DNA of 16,423 bases from Pseudomonadota bacterium. GTDB taxonomy: Bacteria > Pseudomonadota > Gammaproteobacteria > Woeseiales > Woeseiaceae. Positions within the stretch are counted from its first letter, which is position 1. Each line of letters begins with the position of its first letter. The notes beneath the pieces were generated by a model. That model was given only the letters and a program-made list of their open reading frames with translations, ran no database searches and was not told where the DNA came from. The position numbers and the translations under genes are program-made. The DNA lies in contig JAPUKV010000167.1 of the NCBI GenBank assembly GCA_027295475.1, forward strand, positions 1-16,423, written 5' to 3'. Positions 1 to 6,008 of the stretch are shown here, one piece after another.

Positions 1-1
1 A

Positions 2-238
2 ATTGACGGGGAAGTCATGCAGAGTCCGGAGTCTCAGCCCCGCGATCTCCTGATCTTGATGGTGCACGGCTCATTCGATCCGATGCTGCCGATCGCCGCC
101 GGCCAGCACGCCCGGGACATCATGCAGAAGGCAGGTTTCCACGTGCAATGGCATGAATACCCGATGGCGCATGCCGTTTGTGCAGAGGAAATCGCTGAGA
201 TTCGCAGGTGGCTGCTGAGTATCTTTGCAAATCCCTGA
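2..238 (+). CDS. Carboxylesterase / phospholipase-type alpha/beta hydrolase, C-terminal part
   Basis: This is the end of a gene whose start lies left of the window; the frame is open from base 2 to the TGA at 236-238. The visible residues match the C-terminus of the Abhydrolase_2 (carboxylesterase/lysophospholipase) family. A strand ends in VHGSFDPMLP, which would supply the catalytic Asp. It is followed by GFHVQWHEYPMAHAVC, where the His after PMA would be the catalytic His of the Ser-Asp-His triad. The ending EEIAEIRRWL is also typical of the family. The nucleophile Ser (GxSxG) must lie upstream, outside the window. Such enzymes are cytoplasmic hydrolases of short-chain esters or lysophospholipids; the true substrate cannot be told. 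The gene converges on the NRDE gene across a palindromic repeat. Confidence 0.85.
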   Translation: MDGEVMQSPESQPRDLLILMVHGSFDPMLPIAAGQHARDIMQKAGFHVQWHEYPMAHAVCAEEIAEIRRWLLSIFANP

Positions 239-241
239 TTG

Positions 242-308
242 CGCCCGCGTAGGAGCCCGTCCTGACGGGCGATTATTAATCATCAGGGGATCGCGTCCTA
301 CGCGGGCG
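242..308. terminator. Nested inverted repeat between convergent genes, possible bidirectional terminator
   Basis: A perfect 13-base inverted repeat (CGCCCGCGTAGGA at 242-254 and its complement at 296-308) encloses the REP core hairpin at 255-270 and a second, degenerate inverted half-unit (around 290-302, reading ATCGCGTCCTACG). The carboxylesterase ends at 238 and the NRDE gene ends at 316, so both transcripts would enter this structure. There is no clear U-tract on either side, so termination is inferred from placement only. A simple REP-derived (BIME-like) pair is the alternative reading. Confidence 0.45.
249..273 (+). repeat. REP-like palindromic repeat, copy 1
   Basis: A 25-base unit starts with GTAG, has the palindromic core GCCCGTCCTGACGGGC (255-270) and ends CGAT. 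It is identical to the reverse complement of 16136-16160 and differs at one base from 16187-16211. A 5' GTAG tetranucleotide before an imperfect hairpin is typical of REP elements mobilised by RAYT (TnpA_REP) transposases. No RAYT gene lies in this window, so it would have to act from elsewhere. The copy sits between two convergent genes, a common REP position. Confidence 0.75.
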
Positions 309-315
309 AAACAAT

Positions 316-1074
316 TCACTCAAGGACGAACCTGAAACGGGAATCGCCCGTGGTGCGCCCGGCAGGATCGAAGCGGCGCTCGCTGAATTCAACGACATTA
401 TCATTGCCCCACAGCACGGTCGTCGACGAACGCGTGCCATAATCGGGCGCCATTATGAAAGGGGCAGTCAGCGCTCTGGCGATTTCGAACGGGAGATCGT
501 CCGTGGCGACGTCGCCTACCGCCGCCGGCGTCCGGTCGGCAAGCAGTCGCAACAGTTCGGTTTCGTTTACAGCGTCATCTTCGATCAGCGATTCAAGACA
601 GGCCTTGGCCCGAACCACTTTCGACCAGGGTGTATCGAGCGAAGCGTTGCTCAAACCGTAAATGCCGGGAGCAACGTTTGCTTTCAGCTCATCGCGATTG
701 GACAGGTAAGACATGGACTCGCCGTCAGACACCAGCAAACTGAATCCGGCGTAATCCCTCATTGAAATTGAGGATTCGAATTCTCTAAACGATTGAGATC
801 CGCCAACGAAGTCGGTGACGAGTGTGCCGCGGGACTCGACCATGGCCTTGCGGCCCTCGCGTTCGCGAAAATTGGTCACGGTCGCGAAGCGACCCGATTT
901 GCTCATTGCCAGCCAGGTGCCACCCGCCTGCAGGTCGCGGCCTGCGAGAATCGATTCATTGTCCGGCCACCAGTGCGCATCCTGGGTCGGTCGCTGGTGA
1001 GATTCATCCCGGTTGCCTGCGAGGATCAGGCGATACTGCGGGTGAGCCTGCCAGGCGAATACGATGAGGCACAT
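316..1074 (-). CDS. NRDE family protein (TANGO2 homologue)
   Basis: A 252-residue protein of the NRDE/TANGO2 family, close to the usual bacterial length of about 250. It begins MCLIVFAW with Cys at position 2, and the name-giving NRDE motif is at residues 21-24. These are followed by a WWPD stretch, ILAGRDLQAGGTWLA and a TNFRE motif, the ordered hallmarks of the family. The fold resembles Ntn hydrolases with Cys2 as candidate nucleophile. The eukaryotic member TANGO2 has been linked to heme and lipid handling, but the bacterial biochemical role is unsettled. No signal peptide is seen, so it is probably cytoplasmic. It is the last gene of the rraA-nudC operon, starting 2 bases after the nudC stop, so it is very likely co-transcribed and coupled. 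Confidence 0.9.
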   Translation of the reverse strand: MCLIVFAWQAHPQYRLILAGNRDESHQRPTQDAHWWPDNESILAGRDLQAGGTWLAMSKSGRFATVTNFREREGRKAMVESRGTLVTDFVGGSQSFREFESSISMRDYAGFSLLVSDGESMSYLSNRDELKANVAPGIYGLSNASLDTPWSKVVRAKACLESLIEDDAVNETELLRLLADRTPAAVGDVATDDLPFEIARALTAPFIMAPDYGTRSSTTVLWGNDNVVEFSERRFDPAGRTTGDSRFRFVLE

Positions 1075-1076
1075 CG

Positions 1077-1985
1077 TTATCCTGCCCGACTGATCTCATC
1101 GACATCAGACAACAGCCAGTCGTCAACGAGCCGGCGCGCGATAGACAGGCGGTAGGGCAACTTCGGAAAGCCCGAGCGCAATTGCTTTCGCGAGAACCAC
1201 TGAGCATCTTCGAGTTCTCCATCATTCAACAGAATGTCTTCCGACAACGCTGTGGCGGTAAAGCCCAACATCAACGACGAGGGAAACGGCCAGGGCTGTG
1301 AGCTGTGATACTGAACATTCTCGACGAGGATGTTGGCTTCCTCTGCTACCTCACGCCGGATCGCATCTTCGAGGCTCTCGCCGGGCTCTACGAAACCCGC
1401 GATCGTGGAATATCGGCCTTCGGGCCAGCTCGGCTGACGTCCGAGGAGGCATCGATCGCCTCTGCTGACGAGCACAATAATCGCCGGGTCAACCCGCGGA
1501 AAAAGCACGGCGCGGCACTCAGGGTCGACACAGGTTCGCGAATTGCCCCCCGATTCGGCTCTCGACGGCGAGCCGCAATGACCGCAATATTTCTGCATGC
1601 GGTGCCAGAGAACCAGCGCACGCGCGTGTGCGACCAGATTCGCCTCGTCGGCCGGCAACACATTACCCAGGTAACGCAAGTCATGAAATTCGCCGACATC
1701 CTGGAACGGTGCCTCGGTCGCACCGTCTATGGCGAACGCGAAGGCCGGCCTGTCACGGAACTTGCCGAGGAAAATGACCTCCTGCTCCAGTAAGTGGCTA
1801 CCGACAGCATGCCGATCGAGAAGAATCGCACGAAAGGGTTCTCCCGACGCCAGGCACTTGTCGCCCCAGACAGCAATGAAACAACTGTTATCGCTGTTAA
1901 TGGCTTCGCTGAGCCACTCGGAATCTTCGCGCCGGTGACCCCAACGGTCGACGAATGCACCGCTGAATACGTTTTGAACGCTCAT
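1077..1985 (-). CDS. nudC: NADH pyrophosphatase / NAD-cap hydrolase NudC (Nudix)
   Basis: A 302-residue Nudix hydrolase that would split NADH to NMNH and AMP and, in E. coli, removes NAD caps from RNA. An N-terminal domain is followed by a zinc ribbon with Cys134, Cys137, Cys152 and Cys157. Next comes the Nudix box, starting at Gly197 (GFVEPGE) and running through REVAEEANI at 211-219. The NADH-specific signature SQPWPFP is at 229-235. The Nudix consensus REUxEExGU normally has Gly where this protein has Asn218; the metal-binding Glu residues are intact, so activity is still expected. The ATG overlaps the rraA stop as ATGA, which implies translational coupling. A cytoplasmic enzyme of NAD turnover. 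Confidence 0.95.
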   Translation of the reverse strand: MSVQNVFSGAFVDRWGHRREDSEWLSEAINSDNSCFIAVWGDKCLASGEPFRAILLDRHAVGSHLLEQEVIFLGKFRDRPAFAFAIDGATEAPFQDVGEFHDLRYLGNVLPADEANLVAHARALVLWHRMQKYCGHCGSPSRAESGGNSRTCVDPECRAVLFPRVDPAIIVLVSRGDRCLLGRQPSWPEGRYSTIAGFVEPGESLEDAIRREVAEEANILVENVQYHSSQPWPFPSSLMLGFTATALSEDILLNDGELEDAQWFSRKQLRSGFPKLPYRLSIARRLVDDWLLSDVDEISRAG

Positions 1986-2494
1986 TTTGCTGGACCACTA
2001 GCCTCGTTTACGGATTGCGACAGGTCACGCGCGGACACTACGACGCCATCTTCATCCGAAAAAATGTAATCACCGGGCGTGACATCGATCCCGGCAAAAC
2101 AAAGAGCGACATCTCTTTCTCCAAGGCCCTGCTTGCGGCTCTTGCGCGGGCAGGTGTCAAGCGCCCGCACACCGATGTCCATGGCATCGATCTCGAGGCG
2201 ATCCCGAATGCAGCCGTTTATGATCACGCCGGACCAGCCGTTCTCGGCTGCAAGTCGGGCAATGTCTCCTCCCAGAAGCGCGCAGCGTCGCGATGCACCG
2301 CCGTCAACGACCAGCACCTGCCCATTACCTGCCTCCTCCAGCGCCGATCTGACCAGCGGGTTGTCCTCGAAGACCCGCAGTGTGACCACCTGTCCGCAAA
2401 AACTTCGCCGGGAACCGTAAATCTGGAATACCGGCTCGGCCACTTGTATATCGGCAGCGTACTCGTCACAAAGGTCGGCTGTCATTATCGTCAT
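1982..2494 (-). CDS. rraA: RraA family protein (RNase E regulator / HMG aldolase-like)
   Basis: A 170-residue RraA-family protein. The opening TADLCDEYAADIQVAEPVF and the LVVDGGASRRCALLGGDIA segment follow E. coli RraA, which binds and inhibits RNase E. Unlike E. coli RraA, which has Gln after the key Arg, this protein keeps Arg97-Asp98 with Gly76 twenty-one residues earlier and an acidic residue at 103. This is the G-x20-RD-x4-D/E motif of the 4-hydroxy-4-methyl-2-oxoglutarate aldolase branch, which also has oxaloacetate decarboxylase activity. It could therefore be a metal-dependent aldolase rather than, or as well as, an RNase E regulator. The start at 2494 has a GGGAA ribosome site six bases upstream; a second ATG three codons in is possible. 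It is the first gene of a three-gene operon. Confidence 0.9.
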   Translation of the reverse strand: MTIMTADLCDEYAADIQVAEPVFQIYGSRRSFCGQVVTLRVFEDNPLVRSALEEAGNGQVLVVDGGASRRCALLGGDIARLAAENGWSGVIINGCIRDRLEIDAMDIGVRALDTCPRKSRKQGLGERDVALCFAGIDVTPGDYIFSDEDGVVVSARDLSQSVNEASGPAK

Positions 2495-2636
2495 TTACTG
2501 TTCCCGGCAATCGCTGGACTGTGTCGAACTGCGTGCAGGCAAGTCGAAGTCTAACGGAAATTCGCGAGTTGCCGCTAGAATAGCCGACCATTTCATCACT
2601 ACGGAGTACGGCCCTGCGCTTTCGGTAGTCTTTAAT

Positions 2637-2756
2637 CGCCTGAGGGATTTTCTGCCGGACAGGACGTCCAAATGCCGCGGAGCCCATGGATGGGCGAGAG
2701 CGGCGCACTCGGAAATACGCATGGTTATTCCACTCACTCAGAAAGTCCCTCAGGCG
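2637..2756. repeat. 120-base element bounded by an 18-base inverted repeat
   Basis: CGCCTGAGGGATTTTCTG at 2637-2654 pairs with 2739-2756 (reverse complement CGCCTGAGGGACTTTCTG), 17 of 18 bases. The centre holds a perfect palindromic hairpin, GCCCAT-GG-ATGGGC, at 2682-2695. This could be a small non-autonomous mobile element (MITE-like) or the stem of a structured RNA. No target-site duplication is visible and no second copy occurs in this window, so its nature is undecided. Confidence 0.45.
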
Positions 2757-2798
2757 GTCAAATCCTCGCCCGATCTTACTCAGCAACTGATGCAACAG

Positions 2799-2813
2799 TC
2801 GGGCTAGGCCCGA
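2799..2813 (-). terminator. Weak hairpin downstream of the FlhC-family gene
   Basis: A perfect 6-base stem TCGGGC/GCCCGA with a 3-base loop lies 43 bases after the stop codon of the FlhC-family gene. The minus-strand sequence after it (CTGTTGCATC) is not a U-tract, so intrinsic termination would be weak at best. Confidence 0.25.
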
Positions 2814-2855
2814 ACGACGTTTACAGTAATTCTTTCTGACGGGAGGCTACTAGTA

Positions 2856-3425
2856 TCAGGCATGCCTCTGGCGATGACGGGATATCTCACAGCTCGGGCA
2901 CGTTTTTTGATCCAGGGCATAGGCATCCTGAACGTATGAGGCTTGGCAGCCCTTGCACACCGCCAGATACAACTCGTCGTTTCGGGAAATGTTTTGCAGG
3001 AGGTTCCAGGCCCACTCGAAACTGAGTTTCGGCATCCGATGCAGCAGCAGATAAGTCTCGAAGGCGCGACACACGCGGTGGCCGTATTCCACGTTTGGTC
3101 GCGGCCAGCAGGCATGAACCCGGTTTGCGGCATCGACCCTGAGCAGCAGACTTGCACAGAAAAGCGCGATTAACGTTGTCGCTTGCAGCTGATTGTACGG
3201 ATTCTTGACGAAAAGACCGACCTGTTGGGGTGACTTGCCGCGGCGGCGTTTTACAGTGCCAGACCCCCCGTCACGGAAATAGGTCGCATAAAGTTTGCGA
3301 ATCCTGTCGTCACTAAGCCCGGTGCACACCTTGATAGTGCGGGTCCTGGCCTCGTGCCCGATCATTCGGAGTGCGAGTTCGAACTGACTTCGCTCGGTCG
3401 CATATCGGTTATCGGTTAGTCGCAT
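2856..3425 (-). CDS. FlhC-family transcriptional regulator
   Basis: A 189-residue protein, close to the 192 residues of E. coli FlhC. An N-terminal helical region (RSQFELALRMIGHEARTRTI) leads into a helix-turn-helix-like stretch, TGLSDDRIRKLYATYF (about 35-50), matching the LSRGRLIKLYKEL region of FlhC. The C-terminus carries the four zinc cysteines Cys157, Cys160, Cys176 and Cys179 (CKGC and CPSC), the FlhC hallmark. In enterobacteria FlhC binds DNA as FlhD4C2 and switches on flagellar genes. No flagellar gene lies here, and the gene faces away from its FlhD-like neighbour rather than following it. A non-flagellar regulon is therefore possible. The start at 3425 has a GGGGA ribosome site about six bases upstream. 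Confidence 0.8.
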   Translation of the reverse strand: MRLTDNRYATERSQFELALRMIGHEARTRTIKVCTGLSDDRIRKLYATYFRDGGSGTVKRRRGKSPQQVGLFVKNPYNQLQATTLIALFCASLLLRVDAANRVHACWPRPNVEYGHRVCRAFETYLLLHRMPKLSFEWAWNLLQNISRNDELYLAVCKGCQASYVQDAYALDQKTCPSCEISRHRQRHA

Positions 3426-3557
3426 TTGTCCCCATTTCTGCTAGTTTTTACCCATATACAGTTAGGAAAAAGCTTATACTATCTACACATGGTAAATCAA
3501 TCAAAAATAGCGTAACTCGGGTTTCACCCAAAAAATGCGCATGACCGGGAGGTCATT
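3426..3557. promoter_or_regulatory. AT-rich divergent control region of the FlhC/FlhD-like pair
   Basis: These 132 bases are clearly richer in A+T than the genes around them and must hold both promoters. On the plus strand TATACT (3475-3480) is a plausible -10, although no good -35 lies at standard spacing. On the minus strand TTGATT, 17 bases before TAGTAT, is a possible promoter for the FlhC-family gene. A small palindrome GGGTTTCACCC (3519-3529) precedes the start of the FlhD-like gene. Promoter calls are by eye only. Confidence 0.45.
3541..3556 (+). promoter_or_regulatory. Hairpin containing the ribosome binding site of the FlhD-like gene
   Basis: ATGACC-GGGA-GGTCAT is a perfect 6-base stem closed by a GGGA tetraloop (GNRA class). 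The Shine-Dalgarno sequence GGGAGG (3547-3552) occupies the loop and the start of the 3' arm, five bases before the ATG at 3558. As RNA it would partly hide the ribosome site; as DNA it could equally be a dyad operator. Either role is inferred. Confidence 0.5.
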
Positions 3558-4220
3558 ATGGATTTTCAGGGACCAACGCTTGCCGATTATGAAAACGTCC
3601 GATCATTGAACTTCGCTTTTCTCAAACTCTTACAATACGGCAGCGAATGTGCCCGGTACCTGGAAGGACTGCCGCAAGAGCTTGGCTGGCGTTTACGACG
3701 CCTTGGTCACCATGAGATCGGGCGCCTGGCAGCGACGCCGTTTCTGCTGTTTTCGTTTCGAGAACGTGACGACGGCTTCTGGCAGAAGGTATTGACCGAC
3801 GACAGAACCCGCGATCTGTTTGCTTTACCCATGAAAGCGACGGATGACGTCGGCCGTCTCGTATCCGCGGGTCTGGGATTTGTATGGCAGCTTGCCGATC
3901 GGAACCCGTTTGCGGCGCGTCTCCTTTGCGGGGCCAGCACACATTGGTGCGAACAAATCACCGAGCGGACCATCTTCCACATCCTGGCAGTTGCCGGACA
4001 CCGCTCCGACCTGCTGGTGCTACGAGCACAGCATGACGCTGAAATTTGGCGAAAACTTCTCGATAACGGATTGAGCAACGAGACAGAGACCCGTCATGCA
4101 GCGCATATCAGTGCATTGCAGTCCATTCTGACCCGGCAATCTGCGCCGGCCGCGTGGTCGGCCGCCGCCTGTGCGTCACGCAGCCCGGCGCTCAAAGTGG
4201 CAGACGAGTCGAAGCACTAG
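3558..4220 (+). CDS. FlhD-like protein with a C-terminal extension of unknown function
   Basis: A 220-residue protein with no signal peptide or membrane segment. Residues about 12-72 resemble FlhD: NVRSLNFAFLKLLQ corresponds to the YDINLSYLLLAQ region. The run from YLEGLPQELGWRLRRLG to HEIGRLAATPFLLFSFRE lines up with FlhD from FRLGINEEMATTLAAL to QMVKLAETNQLVCHFRF. E. coli FlhD is only about 116 residues. The remaining part (about 95-195) is a second, mostly helical domain (FVWQLADRNPFAARLLCGAS, then ITERTIFHILAVAGHRSDLL and AEIWRKLL) that I do not recognise. The tail after 195 is Ala/Ser-rich and looks disordered. Divergence from an FlhC-family gene supports the FlhD link. The assignment rests on alignment by eye, so a generic helical regulator is the alternative. 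The start has a strong GGGAGG site set inside a hairpin. Confidence 0.6.
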   Translation: MDFQGPTLADYENVRSLNFAFLKLLQYGSECARYLEGLPQELGWRLRRLGHHEIGRLAATPFLLFSFRERDDGFWQKVLTDDRTRDLFALPMKATDDVGRLVSAGLGFVWQLADRNPFAARLLCGASTHWCEQITERTIFHILAVAGHRSDLLVLRAQHDAEIWRKLLDNGLSNETETRHAAHISALQSILTRQSAPAAWSAAACASRSPALKVADESKH

Positions 4221-4231
4221 AAAGTCATTAT

Positions 4232-4260
4232 TCGACACCCTCATAGCCGCCGCGTATACA
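4232..4260 (+). promoter_or_regulatory. Candidate promoter of the ABC exporter-SRAP operon
   Basis: TCGACA (4232-4237) and TATACA (4255-4260), with a 17-base spacer, resemble a sigma-70 promoter; TACAAT at 4257-4262 is an alternative -10. Transcription would begin only a few bases before the ATG at 4273, giving a leaderless or near-leaderless mRNA. Confidence 0.4.
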
Positions 4261-4272
4261 ATATGCGTCGCC

Positions 4273-5220
4273 ATGCGAGCACTGTCGATCAAGAAACTTA
4301 CCAAGACCTATTCGAACGGCAACCAGGCGCTGAAAGGAATCGACTTCGCTGTCGAGGAAGGCGATTTCTATGCACTTCTCGGTCCCAATGGTGCAGGCAA
4401 GACCACGGCAATCGGCATCATTTGTTCGCTCGTCAACAAGACCAGCGGTGAAGTCGAGATCTTCGGACACAGCATCGACCATCAACTCGAAGCTGCCAAA
4501 TCCTGCATTGGCCTCGTGCCACAGGAGATAAATCTGAACCTGTTCGACACCGTGCTGAATATCGTGGTCAACCAGGCCGGCTATTACGGGATAGAGCGCA
4601 AGCTGGCTTTGCAGCGCGCCCACGAATATCTCTCCGAGTTGAAACTCTGGGACCGCCGTTTCGACCAGGCAAGAAGTCTTTCCGGTGGTATGAAGCGGCG
4701 CCTGATGATTGCGAGAGCGCTGATCCACGAGCCCAAACTGCTGATACTCGATGAGCCCACTGCCGGCGTCGATATCGAAATTCGCCGTTCCATGTGGGGG
4801 TATCTGCGCCGCATCAACAACGAAGGGACGACGATCATTCTGACCACGCATTACCTCGAGGAAGCGGAAAGGCTCTGCCGACATGTGGCAATTATCGATG
4901 AGGGTGAGATTATCGAGGATGCGCGCATGAGCACCGTGTTAAGAAAACTGCAACGCGAGGTTTTCGTCCTGAGTCTTGGCGATGCATTGACCGAGACTCC
5001 GGAGCTTCCGGGTTTCAAGACACATTTGAACGATCCGTACGAACTCGAAGTAGCCGTCGACACGGGACATGATCTGAATAGTCTTTTCGCCATACTGAGC
5101 GGGCTGGGAATCAGAGTTGTGAGCCTCAGAAGCAAGGCTAACCGCCTGGAAGAACTATTCATGGGAATCGTCGAGAAGAAGCAGCGTAACAACAGCGCGG
5201 CGATCGGCTCCACGCCGTAA
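4273..5220 (+). CDS. ABC exporter ATP-binding protein (YadG-like)
   Basis: A 315-residue ATPase of the ABC-2 exporter class, similar in layout to E. coli YadG. Visible motifs are Walker A GPNGAGKT (37-44), Q-loop Gln84, signature LSGGM (136-140), Walker B LLILDEP (156-162) and H-loop His193. A C-terminal regulatory region of about 90 residues follows. It would power the membrane protein encoded 9 bases downstream. The open frame extends back to an ATG at 4171 inside the preceding gene, but the ABC domain begins at MRALSIKKLTKTYSNG, so the ATG at 4273 is chosen. It has no Shine-Dalgarno sequence and lies just after a promoter-like sequence. The exported substrate is unknown. Confidence 0.93.
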   Translation: MRALSIKKLTKTYSNGNQALKGIDFAVEEGDFYALLGPNGAGKTTAIGIICSLVNKTSGEVEIFGHSIDHQLEAAKSCIGLVPQEINLNLFDTVLNIVVNQAGYYGIERKLALQRAHEYLSELKLWDRRFDQARSLSGGMKRRLMIARALIHEPKLLILDEPTAGVDIEIRRSMWGYLRRINNEGTTIILTTHYLEEAERLCRHVAIIDEGEIIEDARMSTVLRKLQREVFVLSLGDALTETPELPGFKTHLNDPYELEVAVDTGHDLNSLFAILSGLGIRVVSLRSKANRLEELFMGIVEKKQRNNSAAIGSTP

Positions 5221-5229
5221 CGCGACAAA

Positions 5230-6006
5230 ATGATGGACCTGACACTCAACTGGATCGGTCTCAAGACCCTTGTTCGCAAGGAGATCGTCCGCATCATACG
5301 GATCTGGATTCAGACCATCGTTCCGCCGGCCATTACGATGACGCTGTATTTCATCATATTCGGCAATCTGATCGGGCGGCGAATCGGTAGCATGGGCGGC
5401 TTCGACTATATGCAATATATCGCCCCCGGCCTGATCATGATGTCGGTCATCACCAATTCCTACGGCAATGTCGTTTCGTCTTTCTTCGGCGCCAAGTTCG
5501 GACGGCATATCGAGGAGATGCTGGTATCACCGATGTCGAACGCGACCGTAATCATGGGTCATGTGGCAGGTGGGGTGTTTCGAGGTCTGCTGGTGGGAAT
5601 GCTCGTTACGATTGTTGCACTGTTTTTTACAAAACTTGAGGTACAGCATCCACTGATCACATTATCGATCGTTATTCTGTCGTCAACAGTTTTCGCGCTG
5701 GCAGGATTTATCAATGCCGTGTTCGCAAGAAAGTTCGATGACATTTCGATTGTGCCGAGCTTCGTTTTGACGCCATTGACGTATCTGGGCGGCGTGTTTT
5801 ATTCAATTTCCCTGTTACCGGAGTTCTGGCAAAAAGTATCACTCGCCAATCCGATCATCTATATGGTGAACGCGTTTCGCTACGGCATCCTCGGGGTATC
5901 CGATATTAATATCACTTATGCTTATCTGATTGTCGGGCTTTTTGTCATCGGCCTTTTCTCCGTTAGCCTGGCGCTGCTGAATCGCGGCGTGGGCATCAGA
6001 GAGTAA
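5230..6006 (+). CDS. ABC-2 type exporter permease (YadH-like)
   Basis: A 258-residue inner-membrane protein of the ABC-2 family, near the 256 residues of E. coli YadH. About six hydrophobic segments can be seen (roughly 28-50, 60-85, 108-132, 138-160, 168-190 and 228-250). The stretch LLPEFWQKVSLANPIIYMVN followed by AFRYGILG is the typical C-terminal ABC-2 signature. It forms the channel for the ATPase encoded just upstream (9-base gap) and shares its transcript. The family includes drug, polysaccharide and lipid exporters; nothing here fixes the substrate. Two adjacent ATG codons (5230, 5233) make the exact start uncertain by one residue. Confidence 0.92.
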   Translation: MMDLTLNWIGLKTLVRKEIVRIIRIWIQTIVPPAITMTLYFIIFGNLIGRRIGSMGGFDYMQYIAPGLIMMSVITNSYGNVVSSFFGAKFGRHIEEMLVSPMSNATVIMGHVAGGVFRGLLVGMLVTIVALFFTKLEVQHPLITLSIVILSSTVFALAGFINAVFARKFDDISIVPSFVLTPLTYLGGVFYSISLLPEFWQKVSLANPIIYMVNAFRYGILGVSDINITYAYLIVGLFVIGLFSVSLALLNRGVGIRE

Positions 6007-6008
6007 AA

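Larger units (their letters stand above)
2495..2855. other. Non-coding stretch rich in inverted repeats
   Basis: These 361 bases lie between the FlhC-family gene and rraA. A minus-strand open frame at 2466-2795 overlaps rraA and encodes nothing recognisable, so I regard the stretch as non-coding. It holds an 18-base inverted repeat, a hairpin GCCCATGGATGGGC (2682-2695), an 8-base palindrome GGACGTCC (2662-2669) and a hairpin TCGGGCTAGGCCCGA (2799-2813). The last lies 43 bases beyond the stop of the FlhC-family gene. The rraA promoter should also be here, but no convincing -35/-10 pair stands out. Confidence 0.5.

Noticed and set aside
242..308. Short palindromes as the start of a CRISPR array
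   Set aside because: The copies are inverted and nested with no regular spacers; they fit REP elements.
2015..2554. Plus-strand open frame of 179 residues
   Set aside because: It lies antisense to rraA, whose product is clearly recognised; mirror of the high-GC codon pattern.
2466..2795. Minus-strand open frame of 109 residues
   Set aside because: It overlaps the start of rraA, runs through the inverted repeats and has no recognisable motif; it looks like chance.
4171..4272. ABC ATPase starting at the ATG at 4171
   Set aside because: The extension overlaps the FlhD-like gene and is unlike ABC domains, which begin at MRALSIKKL.
4228..4884. Minus-strand open frame of 218 residues
   Set aside because: Antisense to the ABC ATPase with its complete set of motifs; no protein features of its own.
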